Part shown: one piece after another, positions 25,275-32,875 of the stretch
Layout of the letters: every line of letters begins with the position of its first letter
Position numbering within the stretch: position 1 is the first letter of the stretch
Assembly (NCBI GenBank): GCA_000413015.1
Contig: KE332516.1
Coordinates: forward strand, 612,764 to 676,763
Length of the DNA stretch: 64,000 bases
Source: Treponema socranskii subsp. paredis ATCC 35535
GTDB taxonomy: Bacteria; Spirochaetota; Spirochaetia; Treponematales; Treponemataceae
Direction of reading: 5' to 3'
Notes under the pieces: generated by a model
Seen by the model: only the letters and a program-made list of their open reading frames with translations
Told to the model about the DNA's origin: nothing
The model's database searches: none
Program-made: the position numbers and the translations under genes

Positions 25275-25454
25275 ATGAAAAAATTAATAATTTGGGGACT
25301 TGCGGCGGCTAACGTATGCGGAGCGAAGCGCATACGTTATGCAAGTTTACAAAATAGAATGTATCGTATTTATTTTATCGAAAATAATACGTATACATCC
25401 TTATATGCAAATATATCCGAGCAAACTCAATATACAAAACGACGAGACAATTGA
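25275..25454 (+). pseudogene. Possible relic of an exported-protein gene
   Basis: CAGGAG followed by ATG 25275 opens a 59-codon frame. It starts like a signal peptide (MKKLIIWGLAAAN) but then runs straight into a palindrome (AACGTATGCG 25311-25320 with CGCATACGTT 25329-25338) and a dispersed repeat, ending at TGA 25452-25454. I interpret it as the start of a lost gene truncated by repeat insertion. A real short peptide cannot be ruled out. The region 25455-25520 shows nothing further. Confidence 0.35.
25338..25432 (+). repeat. Dispersed palindromic repeat, family 2, copy 1
   Basis: An AT-rich element of about 95 bases that can be aligned by eye with 31435-31530. Shared landmarks in order: AAGTTTRCAAAATAG-like start, GTAT-GTA, ATACRTATACA, and an exact 14-base core ATCCGAGCAAACTC (25415-25428 here, 31511-31524 there). 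Its ends form an imperfect inverted repeat (AAGTTT near the left, AAACTC near the right). It lies beyond the 3' end of the opp operon. Confidence 0.65.
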
Positions 25455-25526
25455 AATATTACTAAAAAACGATTTTTTTACCGCCGGTACTTTATGCATA
25501 CGGTATACAGTACAATCGGAAATTCG

Positions 25527-25580
25527 GCAATCAACAATATCGCCGCAGAGCTGCGGGGTACCGAATTCTACGCACGAATA
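25527..25580 (+). repeat. Dispersed hairpin repeat, family 1, copy 2
   Basis: Contains GCAATCAACAA, the hairpin CCGCAG-AG-CTGCGG (25543-25556), GTACCGAATTC and TACGCACGAATAAA, matching 15138-15193 in order and spacing. The stem bases differ from copy 1 but remain complementary. Here an outer stem is also present (AATTCGG 25521-25527 with CCGAATT 25561-25567). Confidence 0.65.
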
Positions 25581-25633
25581 AATCTGTCAGAGGCGGTACT
25601 TACAACGCACGCGGAGCGCCGAACTCGCCGCAC

Positions 25634-25652
25634 AAAAAGCGGGTGTTCCCGC
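25634..25652 (-). terminator. Rho-independent terminator of opp operon
   Basis: On the minus strand GCGGG-AACA-CCCGC is followed by five T residues, just after the oppF stop codon. The stem is short but GC-rich. Confidence 0.65.
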
Positions 25653-25656
25653 CTTC

Positions 25657-26658
25657 TCACTCGTACAAAAAACACGCAACGGAGTGCCCGGACGCCGCTT
25701 GTGCGGGTTTTACGAACTTCGGCTGGCACTGTTTGCATTTTTCCATGCGGTTCGGGCAGCGGTCGTAAAAATAACAGCCCGGACGCTGCGTGTCGGGAGA
25801 AGGCACGTCGCCTTTCAATATGATGCGCTGGCGCTGCCGTTCGACTTTCGGATCGGGGATCGGAACGGCGGAAAGCAGCGCTTTCGTGTACGGATGAAGC
25901 GGATTCGCATAGAGGTCTTTATACCCGCCCGTTTCGACGATTTTTCCGAGGTACATAACGGCGATCCTGTCGGAAATGTATTTGATGACCGCCAAATCGT
26001 GCGCGATAAACAGGTACGACAGCTCCATCTCTTTTTGAATGTCTTTAAAAAGGTTCAGCACTTGCGCTTGGATCGAAACGTCGAGTGCGGAAACGGGTTC
26101 GTCGGCAAGTATGAGACGCGGTTTCAGCGCAAGCGCGCGCGCAATGCCGATACGCTGCCGCTGACCGCCCGAAAATTCGTGGGGAAATCTGTTTTTGAAA
26201 AATTTCGAAAGACCTACGAGTTCCATGAGGTGTTCGACGCGGGAAGTGATGTCGGCTTCAGATACGTCGAGCAGTCCGTATTTTTTATAAATTCGCATCG
26301 GTTCGGCGATGATCTCCGACGTCGTCATGCGCGGATCGAGCGACGAATAGGGATCCTGAAACACGAGCTGCATATCGCGCCGGACCGCGATCATTTCCGA
26401 CTTTTTCATCTTCGTCAAATCTTTTCCGTCGAGCAGCACTTTTCCGGCAGTCGGCTTATACAGCTGAGAAACAGTACGTACGACGGTCGATTTTCCGCAG
26501 CCCGATTCGCCGACGAGTCCCAGCGTTTCGCCCTTGGCTATGTCAAAACTGATACCGTCGATCGCATAGATATATTTTTTTTTGCCGCCGAAAATACCTT
26601 CGCTTCCGTCGGGAAAATGCATTTTCAAATCGCGTACTTCAAGGATATTATCGCTCAT
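25657..26658 (-). CDS. oppF: Oligopeptide ABC transporter ATPase OppF
   Basis: About 333 residues. Walker A VGESGCGKSTVV, Q-loop QLVFQDPYSSLDPR, signature FSGGQRQRIGIARAL, Walker B LILADEPVSALD. The C-terminal oligopeptide-transporter extension has the Cys set GCYFYDRCPNRMEKCKQC, which in this family can bind an Fe-S cluster. The open frame runs further upstream, but ATG 26658 (with AGAGGA before it) matches family starts and overlaps the oppD stop in an ATGA junction. It drives peptide uptake together with OppD. Last gene of oppABCDF. Confidence 0.93.
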   Translation of the reverse strand: MSDNILEVRDLKMHFPDGSEGIFGGKKKYIYAIDGISFDIAKGETLGLVGESGCGKSTVVRTVSQLYKPTAGKVLLDGKDLTKMKKSEMIAVRRDMQLVFQDPYSSLDPRMTTSEIIAEPMRIYKKYGLLDVSEADITSRVEHLMELVGLSKFFKNRFPHEFSGGQRQRIGIARALALKPRLILADEPVSALDVSIQAQVLNLFKDIQKEMELSYLFIAHDLAVIKYISDRIAVMYLGKIVETGGYKDLYANPLHPYTKALLSAVPIPDPKVERQRQRIILKGDVPSPDTQRPGCYFYDRCPNRMEKCKQCQPKFVKPAQAASGHSVACFLYE

Positions 26659-27671
26659 TTTGTCGTGTCCTCTGAGGTAAGTGTTCCGCCGTCTTTTTGC
26701 GCATAGAGCCAGCACGCCGCATGATGAGTGCCGGAAAAGTCCACGACCGGCGGATAGCGGTTTTTGCACACGGGCAATGCCTTATGGCAGCGCGGATAAA
26801 ACGGGCAGCAGTCGGGCAAATCGACGACGTTCGGCGGCTGTCCTTCGATCGAAAAAAGTCTGCTTTCGTCGTCGCGGTCGAGGCGCGGCACCGATTTGAT
26901 AAGCCCCTGCGTATACGGATGTTTCGTATCGTAAAAAATATCTTCGGTCGTACCGCGTTCGACGATGCGGCCGGCGTACATGACGACGATCGTATCGCAC
27001 ACTCCGGCTACGACGCCGAGCGAATGAGTTATCAAAATGACGGCGGTTCCGAGACGGTGCGTCAAATCCTGCATCAAATCGAGTATCTGCGCCTGAATCG
27101 TCACGTCGAGCGCGCTCGTCGGTTCGTCCGCGATGAGTATGTCGGGATTGCACGACAGCCCCATTGCGATCATGACGCGCTGACGCATACCGCCTGAAAA
27201 CTGATGCGGATATCCGTCGATACGTTTTTCCGCCGCGGGAATGCCGGTAAGCTTCAGCATTTCTATCGCTTTTTCTTTCGCCGCTTTTTTACTCAAGCCC
27301 TGATGCAGACATATCGTTTCGATCATCTGCGTTGAAATCCGAAGGTACGGATTGAGAGAAGACATCGGATCCTGAAAGATCATCGCAATTCTGTCGCCTC
27401 GTATTTCTCTCAGGCGCGCATCGCTCATTTTTAATAAATCTTCGCCGTTAAACAGCACTTCACCGCCTTCGATTTTTCCCGGCGGCGTTTGAATCAAATT
27501 GATAATGGAAAGATTCGTAACGCTCTTTCCCGAACCGGACTCGCCGACAAGTCCGAGCGTTTCGCCTTTGTGCAGATCGAAAGTCAAACCGTCTACCGCT
27601 TTTACGACTCCCGCGTCGGTATAAAAATAGGTGCGGAGGTCTTTTACCTGTAAAATCACTTCATCCGTCAT
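26655..27671 (-). CDS. oppD: Oligopeptide ABC transporter ATPase OppD
   Basis: About 338 residues. Walker A VGESGSGKSVTN, Q-loop MIFQDPMSSLNPY, signature FSGGMRQRVMIAMGL, Walker B ILIADEPTSALD. The C-terminal Cys motif is DCCPFYPRCHKALPVCK. GAGG lies five bases before ATG 27671, seven bases after the oppC stop; an upstream in-frame extension inside oppC is not used. Forms the nucleotide-binding pair with OppF. Confidence 0.93.
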   Translation of the reverse strand: MTDEVILQVKDLRTYFYTDAGVVKAVDGLTFDLHKGETLGLVGESGSGKSVTNLSIINLIQTPPGKIEGGEVLFNGEDLLKMSDARLREIRGDRIAMIFQDPMSSLNPYLRISTQMIETICLHQGLSKKAAKEKAIEMLKLTGIPAAEKRIDGYPHQFSGGMRQRVMIAMGLSCNPDILIADEPTSALDVTIQAQILDLMQDLTHRLGTAVILITHSLGVVAGVCDTIVVMYAGRIVERGTTEDIFYDTKHPYTQGLIKSVPRLDRDDESRLFSIEGQPPNVVDLPDCCPFYPRCHKALPVCKNRYPPVVDFSGTHHAACWLYAQKDGGTLTSEDTTK

Positions 27672-27678
27672 ATATGCC

Positions 27679-28728
27679 TCACACCCTGTTTTTCGACTGC
27701 GGATCGAATGCATCGCGCACGCCGTCGCCTAAAAAATTCATTGCAAATAAAAATACCGTCATAACGACTGCCGGTACGAGCAAACACCACGGATAGAGCG
27801 CCATACCCTGTACGCCGTCGGAGATAAGAGAACCCCATGAGGCAAGCGGCGCCGAAATGCCGAGTCCCAAAAACGACAAAAAGCTTTCACTCATGATAAA
27901 AGACGGAAGCGACAGTGCCGTATACACGATGATGATACCGACCGTATTCGGAATGAGATGATGCATGATGATATACCACGGACCGGCTCCCATCGAACGG
28001 GCGGCGAGGACGAATTCCATATTTTTCAAACTCATCACTTGTCCGCGCACGACGCGTCCGATCGTGAGCCATGACACGAGTGCGATCGCGATAAAGAGGA
28101 TGGCCACGTTGCGTCCGACGATCGCCATCATAATGATGACGACGAGCATATACGGCAGACCGTACATGACATCGACAAAGCGCATGAGAAACGAATCGAT
28201 TCTGCCGCCGGCGTAGCCCGCAATCGAACCGATGACAATACCGATGAGAAGCGCGGTTACCGTACCGATGAGGCCGACCATCATGGAAATGCGTCCGCCG
28301 TACACCGTGCGCGACAGCATATCGCGGCCGAGAGAATCGGTGCCCAACAAATATCTCCGGTTCTGTTCGGGATCGGTTTTATTGCGTTCTTCGATGGAAG
28401 CGATCACCGCCTGCTCGTCCGCGTTGTATTCGCTGCGCTTTTCCTTTGCCATCACTTTTGCAAAATATGCTTTGCGCGTTACAAGTTCGACCGCTCCCGC
28501 TTTTTGAAACGAAGGCGGAAGATTCGTATGATTGAGATTTTGCTGTGCATAAGGATAAAAAGGCAGCACGGGTGCAAGCAGGGCGATAAGCGCATAAACG
28601 ACGACGATCCAAAAACTCGCGTATGCCATTTTATTTTTTCGCAGGCGGTTCCATGCATCCGCCGTCAGCGACACCGATTTCATTTCCTGATCGAATTCGT
28701 TCGTCGCTTTTTTTTCTTTTTTAATCAT
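27679..28728 (-). CDS. oppC: Oligopeptide ABC transporter permease OppC
   Basis: 349 residues. One N-terminal helix (FWIVVVYALIALLAPVLPF), a periplasmic insert of about 75 charged residues, then five helices of the BPD_transp_1 domain. LLGTDSLGRDMLSRTVYGGR is the family signature and the EAA-type loop is VLAARSMGAGPWYIIMHHLI. Pairs with OppB to form the channel. Lies 18 bases after oppB. Confidence 0.93.
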   Translation of the reverse strand: MIKKEKKATNEFDQEMKSVSLTADAWNRLRKNKMAYASFWIVVVYALIALLAPVLPFYPYAQQNLNHTNLPPSFQKAGAVELVTRKAYFAKVMAKEKRSEYNADEQAVIASIEERNKTDPEQNRRYLLGTDSLGRDMLSRTVYGGRISMMVGLIGTVTALLIGIVIGSIAGYAGGRIDSFLMRFVDVMYGLPYMLVVIIMMAIVGRNVAILFIAIALVSWLTIGRVVRGQVMSLKNMEFVLAARSMGAGPWYIIMHHLIPNTVGIIIVYTALSLPSFIMSESFLSFLGLGISAPLASWGSLISDGVQGMALYPWCLLVPAVVMTVFLFAMNFLGDGVRDAFDPQSKNRV

Positions 28729-28746
28729 AGCGTTTTAATATTCCCG

Positions 28747-29676
28747 TTATTTATAAGAAATTCGAGGATCGAGAAATCCGTACAAAATATCGACGATGAG
28801 GTTCATAACGATAAGAATGCCCGAATACACGATAATCGTACCGATAATGAGCGTGTAATCGCGGTTAAGCGCGGATTTGACGAAAAAGTTTCCGATACCC
28901 GGCACGAGGAACACTTGTTCGACGACGACGGAACCGGTAACGATGCCTGCAAACGCGGGACCGAGATAGCTGACGACCGGAAGCAGAGCACCTTTGAGCA
29001 CGTGCTTTACCATGACAACCGAATTTTTCAAACCCTTTGCACGCGCGGTACGTACGTAATCGGAACGGAGCGTTTCGAGCACGCTCGCTCGCGTCAGGCG
29101 TGCGATCGACGCAAAGCGCGGAAGGGCAAGCGTAAAAGCCGGCATGATAAGCGTTTTCCATCCGTATCGCCCCGTGATCCAGCCGGACGTCGGAAGCCAT
29201 TTGAGCGTAAGCGCAAAAACAAAAACCGCAACCGGCCCTACGACGAAAAGCGGCACCGAAAGTCCTACGCTCGCAAAAGACATCGTCGAGTAATCGACCC
29301 ACGTATTTTGTTTTACCGCGGAGATGAGGCCGAAGGTAATGCCGAAGAGCATCGCAAAAGCAAGCGAAATGACGCCGAGCAAAAGAGAGTTCGGCATACT
29401 TGAGCCGATGAGCTGATTGACCGTAAAATCTTTGTTTTTGAACGACGGCCCCAAATCGCCGTGGAGGACATTGCCGACATAACGCAGGTACTGTTTAAAC
29501 AGCGGTTCGTCCATGTGGTATTGCTTTTCGAGATTTGCGAGGATTTCCGGAGGTACTTTTTTTTCACTCGCAAACGGCCCGCCCGGTGCAAGCCGAGTGA
29601 TAAAAAAACTCAGAGTTACGATAACGAAAAGCGTCGGAATGAGCCCCAGCAAACGTTTTATAATAAATTTTCCCAT
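28747..29676 (-). CDS. oppB: Oligopeptide ABC transporter permease OppB
   Basis: About 309 residues, six helices. The start IIKRLLGLIPTLFVIVTLSF, the segment RLAPGGPF and the EAA loop YVRTARAKGLKNSVVMVKHV are standard OppB features. GGAG is eight bases before ATG 29676 but only two before ATG 29682, so the shorter form is chosen. It is separated from oppA by a strong terminator-like stem-loop. Confidence 0.93.
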   Translation of the reverse strand: MGKFIIKRLLGLIPTLFVIVTLSFFITRLAPGGPFASEKKVPPEILANLEKQYHMDEPLFKQYLRYVGNVLHGDLGPSFKNKDFTVNQLIGSSMPNSLLLGVISLAFAMLFGITFGLISAVKQNTWVDYSTMSFASVGLSVPLFVVGPVAVFVFALTLKWLPTSGWITGRYGWKTLIMPAFTLALPRFASIARLTRASVLETLRSDYVRTARAKGLKNSVVMVKHVLKGALLPVVSYLGPAFAGIVTGSVVVEQVFLVPGIGNFFVKSALNRDYTLIIGTIIVYSGILIVMNLIVDILYGFLDPRISYK

Positions 29677-29691
29677 ATACATTACTCCGGC

Positions 29692-29728
29692 AAAAAAAAA
29701 CGGAACAGCCGTTTTAGGCCGTTCCGTT
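29692..29728 (-). terminator. Attenuator-type terminator between oppA and oppB
   Basis: On the minus strand AACGGAAC (29721-29728) pairs with GTTCCGTT (29699-29706), with an inner GCC/GGC pair, and nine T residues overlap and follow the stem. As a strong intrinsic terminator inside the operon, it would leave most transcripts with oppA only and give excess binding protein over membrane components. Confidence 0.8.
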
Positions 29729-29768
29729 CATTGTACCAGAAAATTACATTTTCTGCAATTTATTTTTT

Positions 29769-31352
29769 TTATTTTTTCGGTTTTAAGCCCGTATACGAGT
29801 GAATATCGAGGACATTCGAGTACCAGCCGTCCCATTTATTCAAATCGATAAGGCACTGCGAAACGTAGATGTACATCGGGATAACCGCAGCGTCCCGTCC
29901 GATCGCAATCGATTCGGCCTTTTCAAGCACTTTCATGCGTTCGGGTCCGGCCGGCATACGGGCGGCGTCGCTGACGAGCTTATCGAATTCAGGACTGTTA
30001 TAGCGTCCGTCGTTGTTTCCGCTGCCCGTCGTCAACAGTTCGAGGAAGTTCGACGGATCTTTATAGTCGCCGATCCAGCCCGCGCGCGCGATTTCGAAGT
30101 CGTTCGCCTGGCGCTTTGTCAGGAAGGAATTCCATTCCATGTTCTGCAGTTCGACGTTGATGCCGAGATTTTTCTTCCACTGCTGCTGCACCCATTCGGC
30201 GGTTTTTTTGTGCTTTTCGTTCGTATTGAAAATATACGTAAGCACGGGGAAACCCTTACCGTTCGGATAGCCCGCTTCGGCAAGCAATTTTTTCGCTTCC
30301 TCGGGGTTGAACGAAAAACCCTTCGGCGGCGTATAGCCTGCCATTTCGGGAACGAAAGCACCGGTCGCAAGCTCTCCGCCCTTCGTTACTTTTTCGACGA
30401 GTTCTTTCGTATCGAGAGCGAGGATGAGCGCTTTACGAACGCGGACGTCTTTGAGCGTTTTATTGTTTACGTTGAAAAACGCATAATACGAACCGAGGTA
30501 CGGCGCGCACTGATAATCGTCGCGGAGAACTACTTCGTCGATTAAATCCGGCGGGATATGAGCGCTCGAAGAGTTCCAATCGATTTCACCGTTTTTGTAT
30601 TTGTTGTAAGAGGTAACGCTGTCTTCGATCGGCAAAAACGTGATGCGCGACAGGAATATATTTTCTTTATTCCAATACTTGCCGTTCGGAACGACGGTGA
30701 GCTTATCCTGCGGCACCCACGATTCGAGTACGAAGGGACCGTTGCCGACGAAGTTTTCTTTTTTGATCCATTCGGAACCGTATTTTTCTATCGTGTGCAT
30801 CGGAAGAGGAGCGAACGCATAGTGCGCCATCATATCGACCGCATAGGGCACGGGTCCGACGAGCGTCACTTCAAACGTATAATCATCGACGGCGCGGATG
30901 CCCACGGAACTCTCAGGCGCTTTTCCTTCGTTGTATTCTTTTGCACCCTTGATAACCAAAGCCGGCATATAGCCGTAGACGGCAGCCGTTTTCGGCGACA
31001 TATAATAGAGCCACGAATCGACAAAGGTTTTTGCCGTAATCGGCGTACCGTCGCTCCACGTCGTTTTGCGCAGATGGAACGTCACGACCGTATTGTCCGC
31101 GCTGCGCTCCCAGCTTTCCGCAACGCCCGGAACGGCTTCGCACGTTTTTACGTCGTAATCGACAAGACCTTCGAACAGCGCCAAAAAAATGCGGTGTTCG
31201 GGCACGCCTTCAATCTGCGTCGGATCGATCGACTGCGGCTCGGCACCGTTGCTGATAATAAACTCGGCGCCTGAAGCGCTTTTTTTACCGCACGCCGAAA
31301 AACACAACACGGCGGCACAGAGCGCAAGAACCCATACCGATAGCTTTTTCAT
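29769..31352 (-). CDS. oppA: Oligopeptide-binding lipoprotein OppA
   Basis: About 527 residues, SBP family 5. Signal peptide MKKLSVWVLALCAAVLCFSAC with lipidated Cys21. The mature part starts with EFIISNGAEPQSIDPTQIEG, and the family landmarks LFEGLVDYD, TFHLRKTTWSDGTPITA and NPEEAKKLLAEAGYPNG are present. It binds peptides at the outer face of the inner membrane and delivers them to OppBCDF; spirochaete homologues are also reported at the cell surface. GGAGG sits directly before ATG 31352. A 41-base stem-loop lies immediately upstream of the ribosome site. Confidence 0.94.
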   Translation of the reverse strand: MKKLSVWVLALCAAVLCFSACGKKSASGAEFIISNGAEPQSIDPTQIEGVPEHRIFLALFEGLVDYDVKTCEAVPGVAESWERSADNTVVTFHLRKTTWSDGTPITAKTFVDSWLYYMSPKTAAVYGYMPALVIKGAKEYNEGKAPESSVGIRAVDDYTFEVTLVGPVPYAVDMMAHYAFAPLPMHTIEKYGSEWIKKENFVGNGPFVLESWVPQDKLTVVPNGKYWNKENIFLSRITFLPIEDSVTSYNKYKNGEIDWNSSSAHIPPDLIDEVVLRDDYQCAPYLGSYYAFFNVNNKTLKDVRVRKALILALDTKELVEKVTKGGELATGAFVPEMAGYTPPKGFSFNPEEAKKLLAEAGYPNGKGFPVLTYIFNTNEKHKKTAEWVQQQWKKNLGINVELQNMEWNSFLTKRQANDFEIARAGWIGDYKDPSNFLELLTTGSGNNDGRYNSPEFDKLVSDAARMPAGPERMKVLEKAESIAIGRDAAVIPMYIYVSQCLIDLNKWDGWYSNVLDIHSYTGLKPKK

Positions 31353-31363
31353 ATAACCTCCAT

Positions 31364-31404
31364 AAAAACTTTTGCAGGATGTTTCAACATCCGAAAAAGT
31401 TTTT
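31364..31404 (-). promoter_or_regulatory. Stem-loop in the oppA 5' leader
   Basis: AAAAACTTTT (31364-31373) pairs with AAAAGTTTTT (31395-31404), and inside it GGATGTT pairs with AACATCC around a two-base loop. It ends three or so bases from the oppA Shine-Dalgarno. The arm with its neighbour (CTCCATAAAAACTTTT) is repeated at about 31572-31587, so this may be a repeat boundary as well as a leader structure. Confidence 0.55.
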
Positions 31405-31434
31405 AGCCGTGCGCGTGAGCGCACACGTTCAATA

Positions 31435-31530
31435 GTCGAGTTTGCAAATAGGGTGTATTGTACACATACGATTTTTGTCGGAACGATACATATACACGTC
31501 TTCTGCAAACATCCGAGCAAACTCGAGATA
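31435..31530 (+). repeat. Dispersed palindromic repeat, family 2, copy 2
   Basis: Aligns with 25338-25432 in the same orientation and shares the exact core ATCCGAGCAAACTC (31511-31524). CGAGTTTGC at its left (31437-31445) and GCAAACTCG at its right (31517-31525) are perfect inverted ends. With the copy at 25.3 kb it flanks the whole opp operon. The rest of 31531-31690 has further small inverted repeats (ATGTCG 31618-31623 with CGACAT 31654-31659) and no gene. Confidence 0.65.
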
Positions 31531-31697
31531 AAAAGTGACGGCGATATTTCAGACGGCGCTTTTTATCGTATCTCCATAAAAACTTTTACGGGTATATTGT
31601 ACAAAGTATTCGATCAAATGTCGAGCTTACGCTTAAAAAAAGCGCTTCAAATGCGACATTCATTTTGTATCGCGCAATATTGTCATGCGATATTGTT

Positions 31698-31726
31698 TTG
31701 TAGAGAATTATCGATTTTTATATAAT
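31698..31726 (+). promoter_or_regulatory. Promoter of the LRR lipoprotein gene
   Basis: A perfect -10 TATAAT at 31721-31726 lies 17 bases after TTGTAG (31698-31703). The surrounding 30 bases are almost pure A/T. The leader to ATG 31862 would be about 130 bases. Confidence 0.5.
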
Positions 31727-31861
31727 ATAATAATATATAGAGAAAGCTTGAAAAGATGTTGCCTTGTCTCAAGGCAGACGGGTGCAAAAGCGACCGAAAC
31801 ATATTTTCAAACCGGAAAAATACAAACTTGCAATGAAAGCATTGCAACAAGGAGGGTTTAA

Positions 31862-32812
31862 ATGAACCGACGAAAAGCAGTTTCAATGATTGGTGCATTG
31901 GTTTTGACGATCAGTGCAGCGGCAGTGATTACCGGATGTCAGCATCCGGACAATACCCCGGGAATTCCGGAAAAGCAGGCCGTCTTCAAGCTTCTTTTCG
32001 GTGCGACAACACTCAAGCTTACAGCTGAAACTGTAAACGGAGAACCCATAACCGTCGAAGGCTGTACCGTAGCTACGCTTGCCAGCGGACCGGAAACCAC
32101 CTTACACGTATCAGGCGATACGGTTGTCTTAAAAGGGGATATCAAAACGCTTACCTGCGACAAAAATGAACTTATGAGTCTCGATGTGAGCGGCTTGGCG
32201 AATTTGATTACGCTTGACTGCTCCCTAAGTAAACTTTACAGCCTCAATGTACGGGGTTTAACCAACTTGGAAAAACTGACTTGCGATTATAATCGGCTTC
32301 AAAACCTTGATGTACAGGGCTTAACTAAGTTGCAAGAGCTGAAATGCAGCTATAATTTTCTTAGAAATCTTGACGTACGGGGTTCGGCCGACTTGAAAAC
32401 GCTGGAGTGTAAAAACAATGAGCTTAGAAAGCTTGTCGTGCACGGTTTGGCAAAATTGGAAACGATAGCGTGCAATGATAATAATCTTACCGGCCTAAAC
32501 CTGCAGGGTTTAACTAACTTGATCGCTTTGTCCTGTAACAACAATGGACTCACAAATCTTGATGTGCAGGGTTTGAGTATGTTGGAAAACCTGGACTGCC
32601 ACCGCAATCGGCTTCCAAAAACTGTTTTTACAAAGCTTTTTACGGATTTACCTCGCAGGACGCACCCTGCCGGCTATTTGCTTCTTTATACCGAGCAGAC
32701 GGGTGTTGCCGAAAGTAACTATAAGGCTCTCGCATCTGAACTTACCGGCATTAGAGCTAAAAACTGGTCGGTAAATAAAATTGACGCCGGCGGTACCCCT
32801 GTAGCATTATAA
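31862..32812 (+). CDS. Leucine-rich-repeat lipoprotein
   Basis: 316 residues. Signal peptide with lipobox ITGC (Cys26). After about 65 residues come about seven tandem LRR units of 21 residues with the pattern LxxLxCxxNxLxxLDVxGLxN (for example LITLDCSLSKLYSLNVRGLT). The solenoid ends near residue 245 and a short C-terminal cap follows. This repeat type differs from the TpLRR/BspA type common in treponemes. Such lipoproteins usually face outward or into the periplasm and mediate binding; the ligand is unknown. AAGGAGG lies at good distance before ATG 31862. Monocistronic, convergent with the permease gene and separated from it by a long hairpin. Confidence 0.85.
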   Translation: MNRRKAVSMIGALVLTISAAAVITGCQHPDNTPGIPEKQAVFKLLFGATTLKLTAETVNGEPITVEGCTVATLASGPETTLHVSGDTVVLKGDIKTLTCDKNELMSLDVSGLANLITLDCSLSKLYSLNVRGLTNLEKLTCDYNRLQNLDVQGLTKLQELKCSYNFLRNLDVRGSADLKTLECKNNELRKLVVHGLAKLETIACNDNNLTGLNLQGLTNLIALSCNNNGLTNLDVQGLSMLENLDCHRNRLPKTVFTKLFTDLPRRTHPAGYLLLYTEQTGVAESNYKALASELTGIRAKNWSVNKIDAGGTPVAL

Positions 32813-32831
32813 TCGCGCATAACAGGGAATG

Positions 32832-32875
32832 CGGGCAATGAAGTGTAAGCCGAATCGTGCTTACCGCATTGCCCG
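32832..32875. terminator. Bidirectional terminator hairpin between convergent genes
   Basis: CGGGCAATG (32832-32840) pairs with CATTGCCCG (32867-32875), and inside it GTAAGC pairs with GCTTAC around an 8-base loop. T tracts are short on both sides. It serves both the LRR gene (plus) and the amino-acid permease gene (minus). Confidence 0.6.

Noticed and set aside
25180-25656. CRISPR array or prophage attachment site
   Set aside because: Repeats in this spacer are palindromic and irregular in spacing, not direct repeats with unique spacers, and no integrase or cas gene is near.
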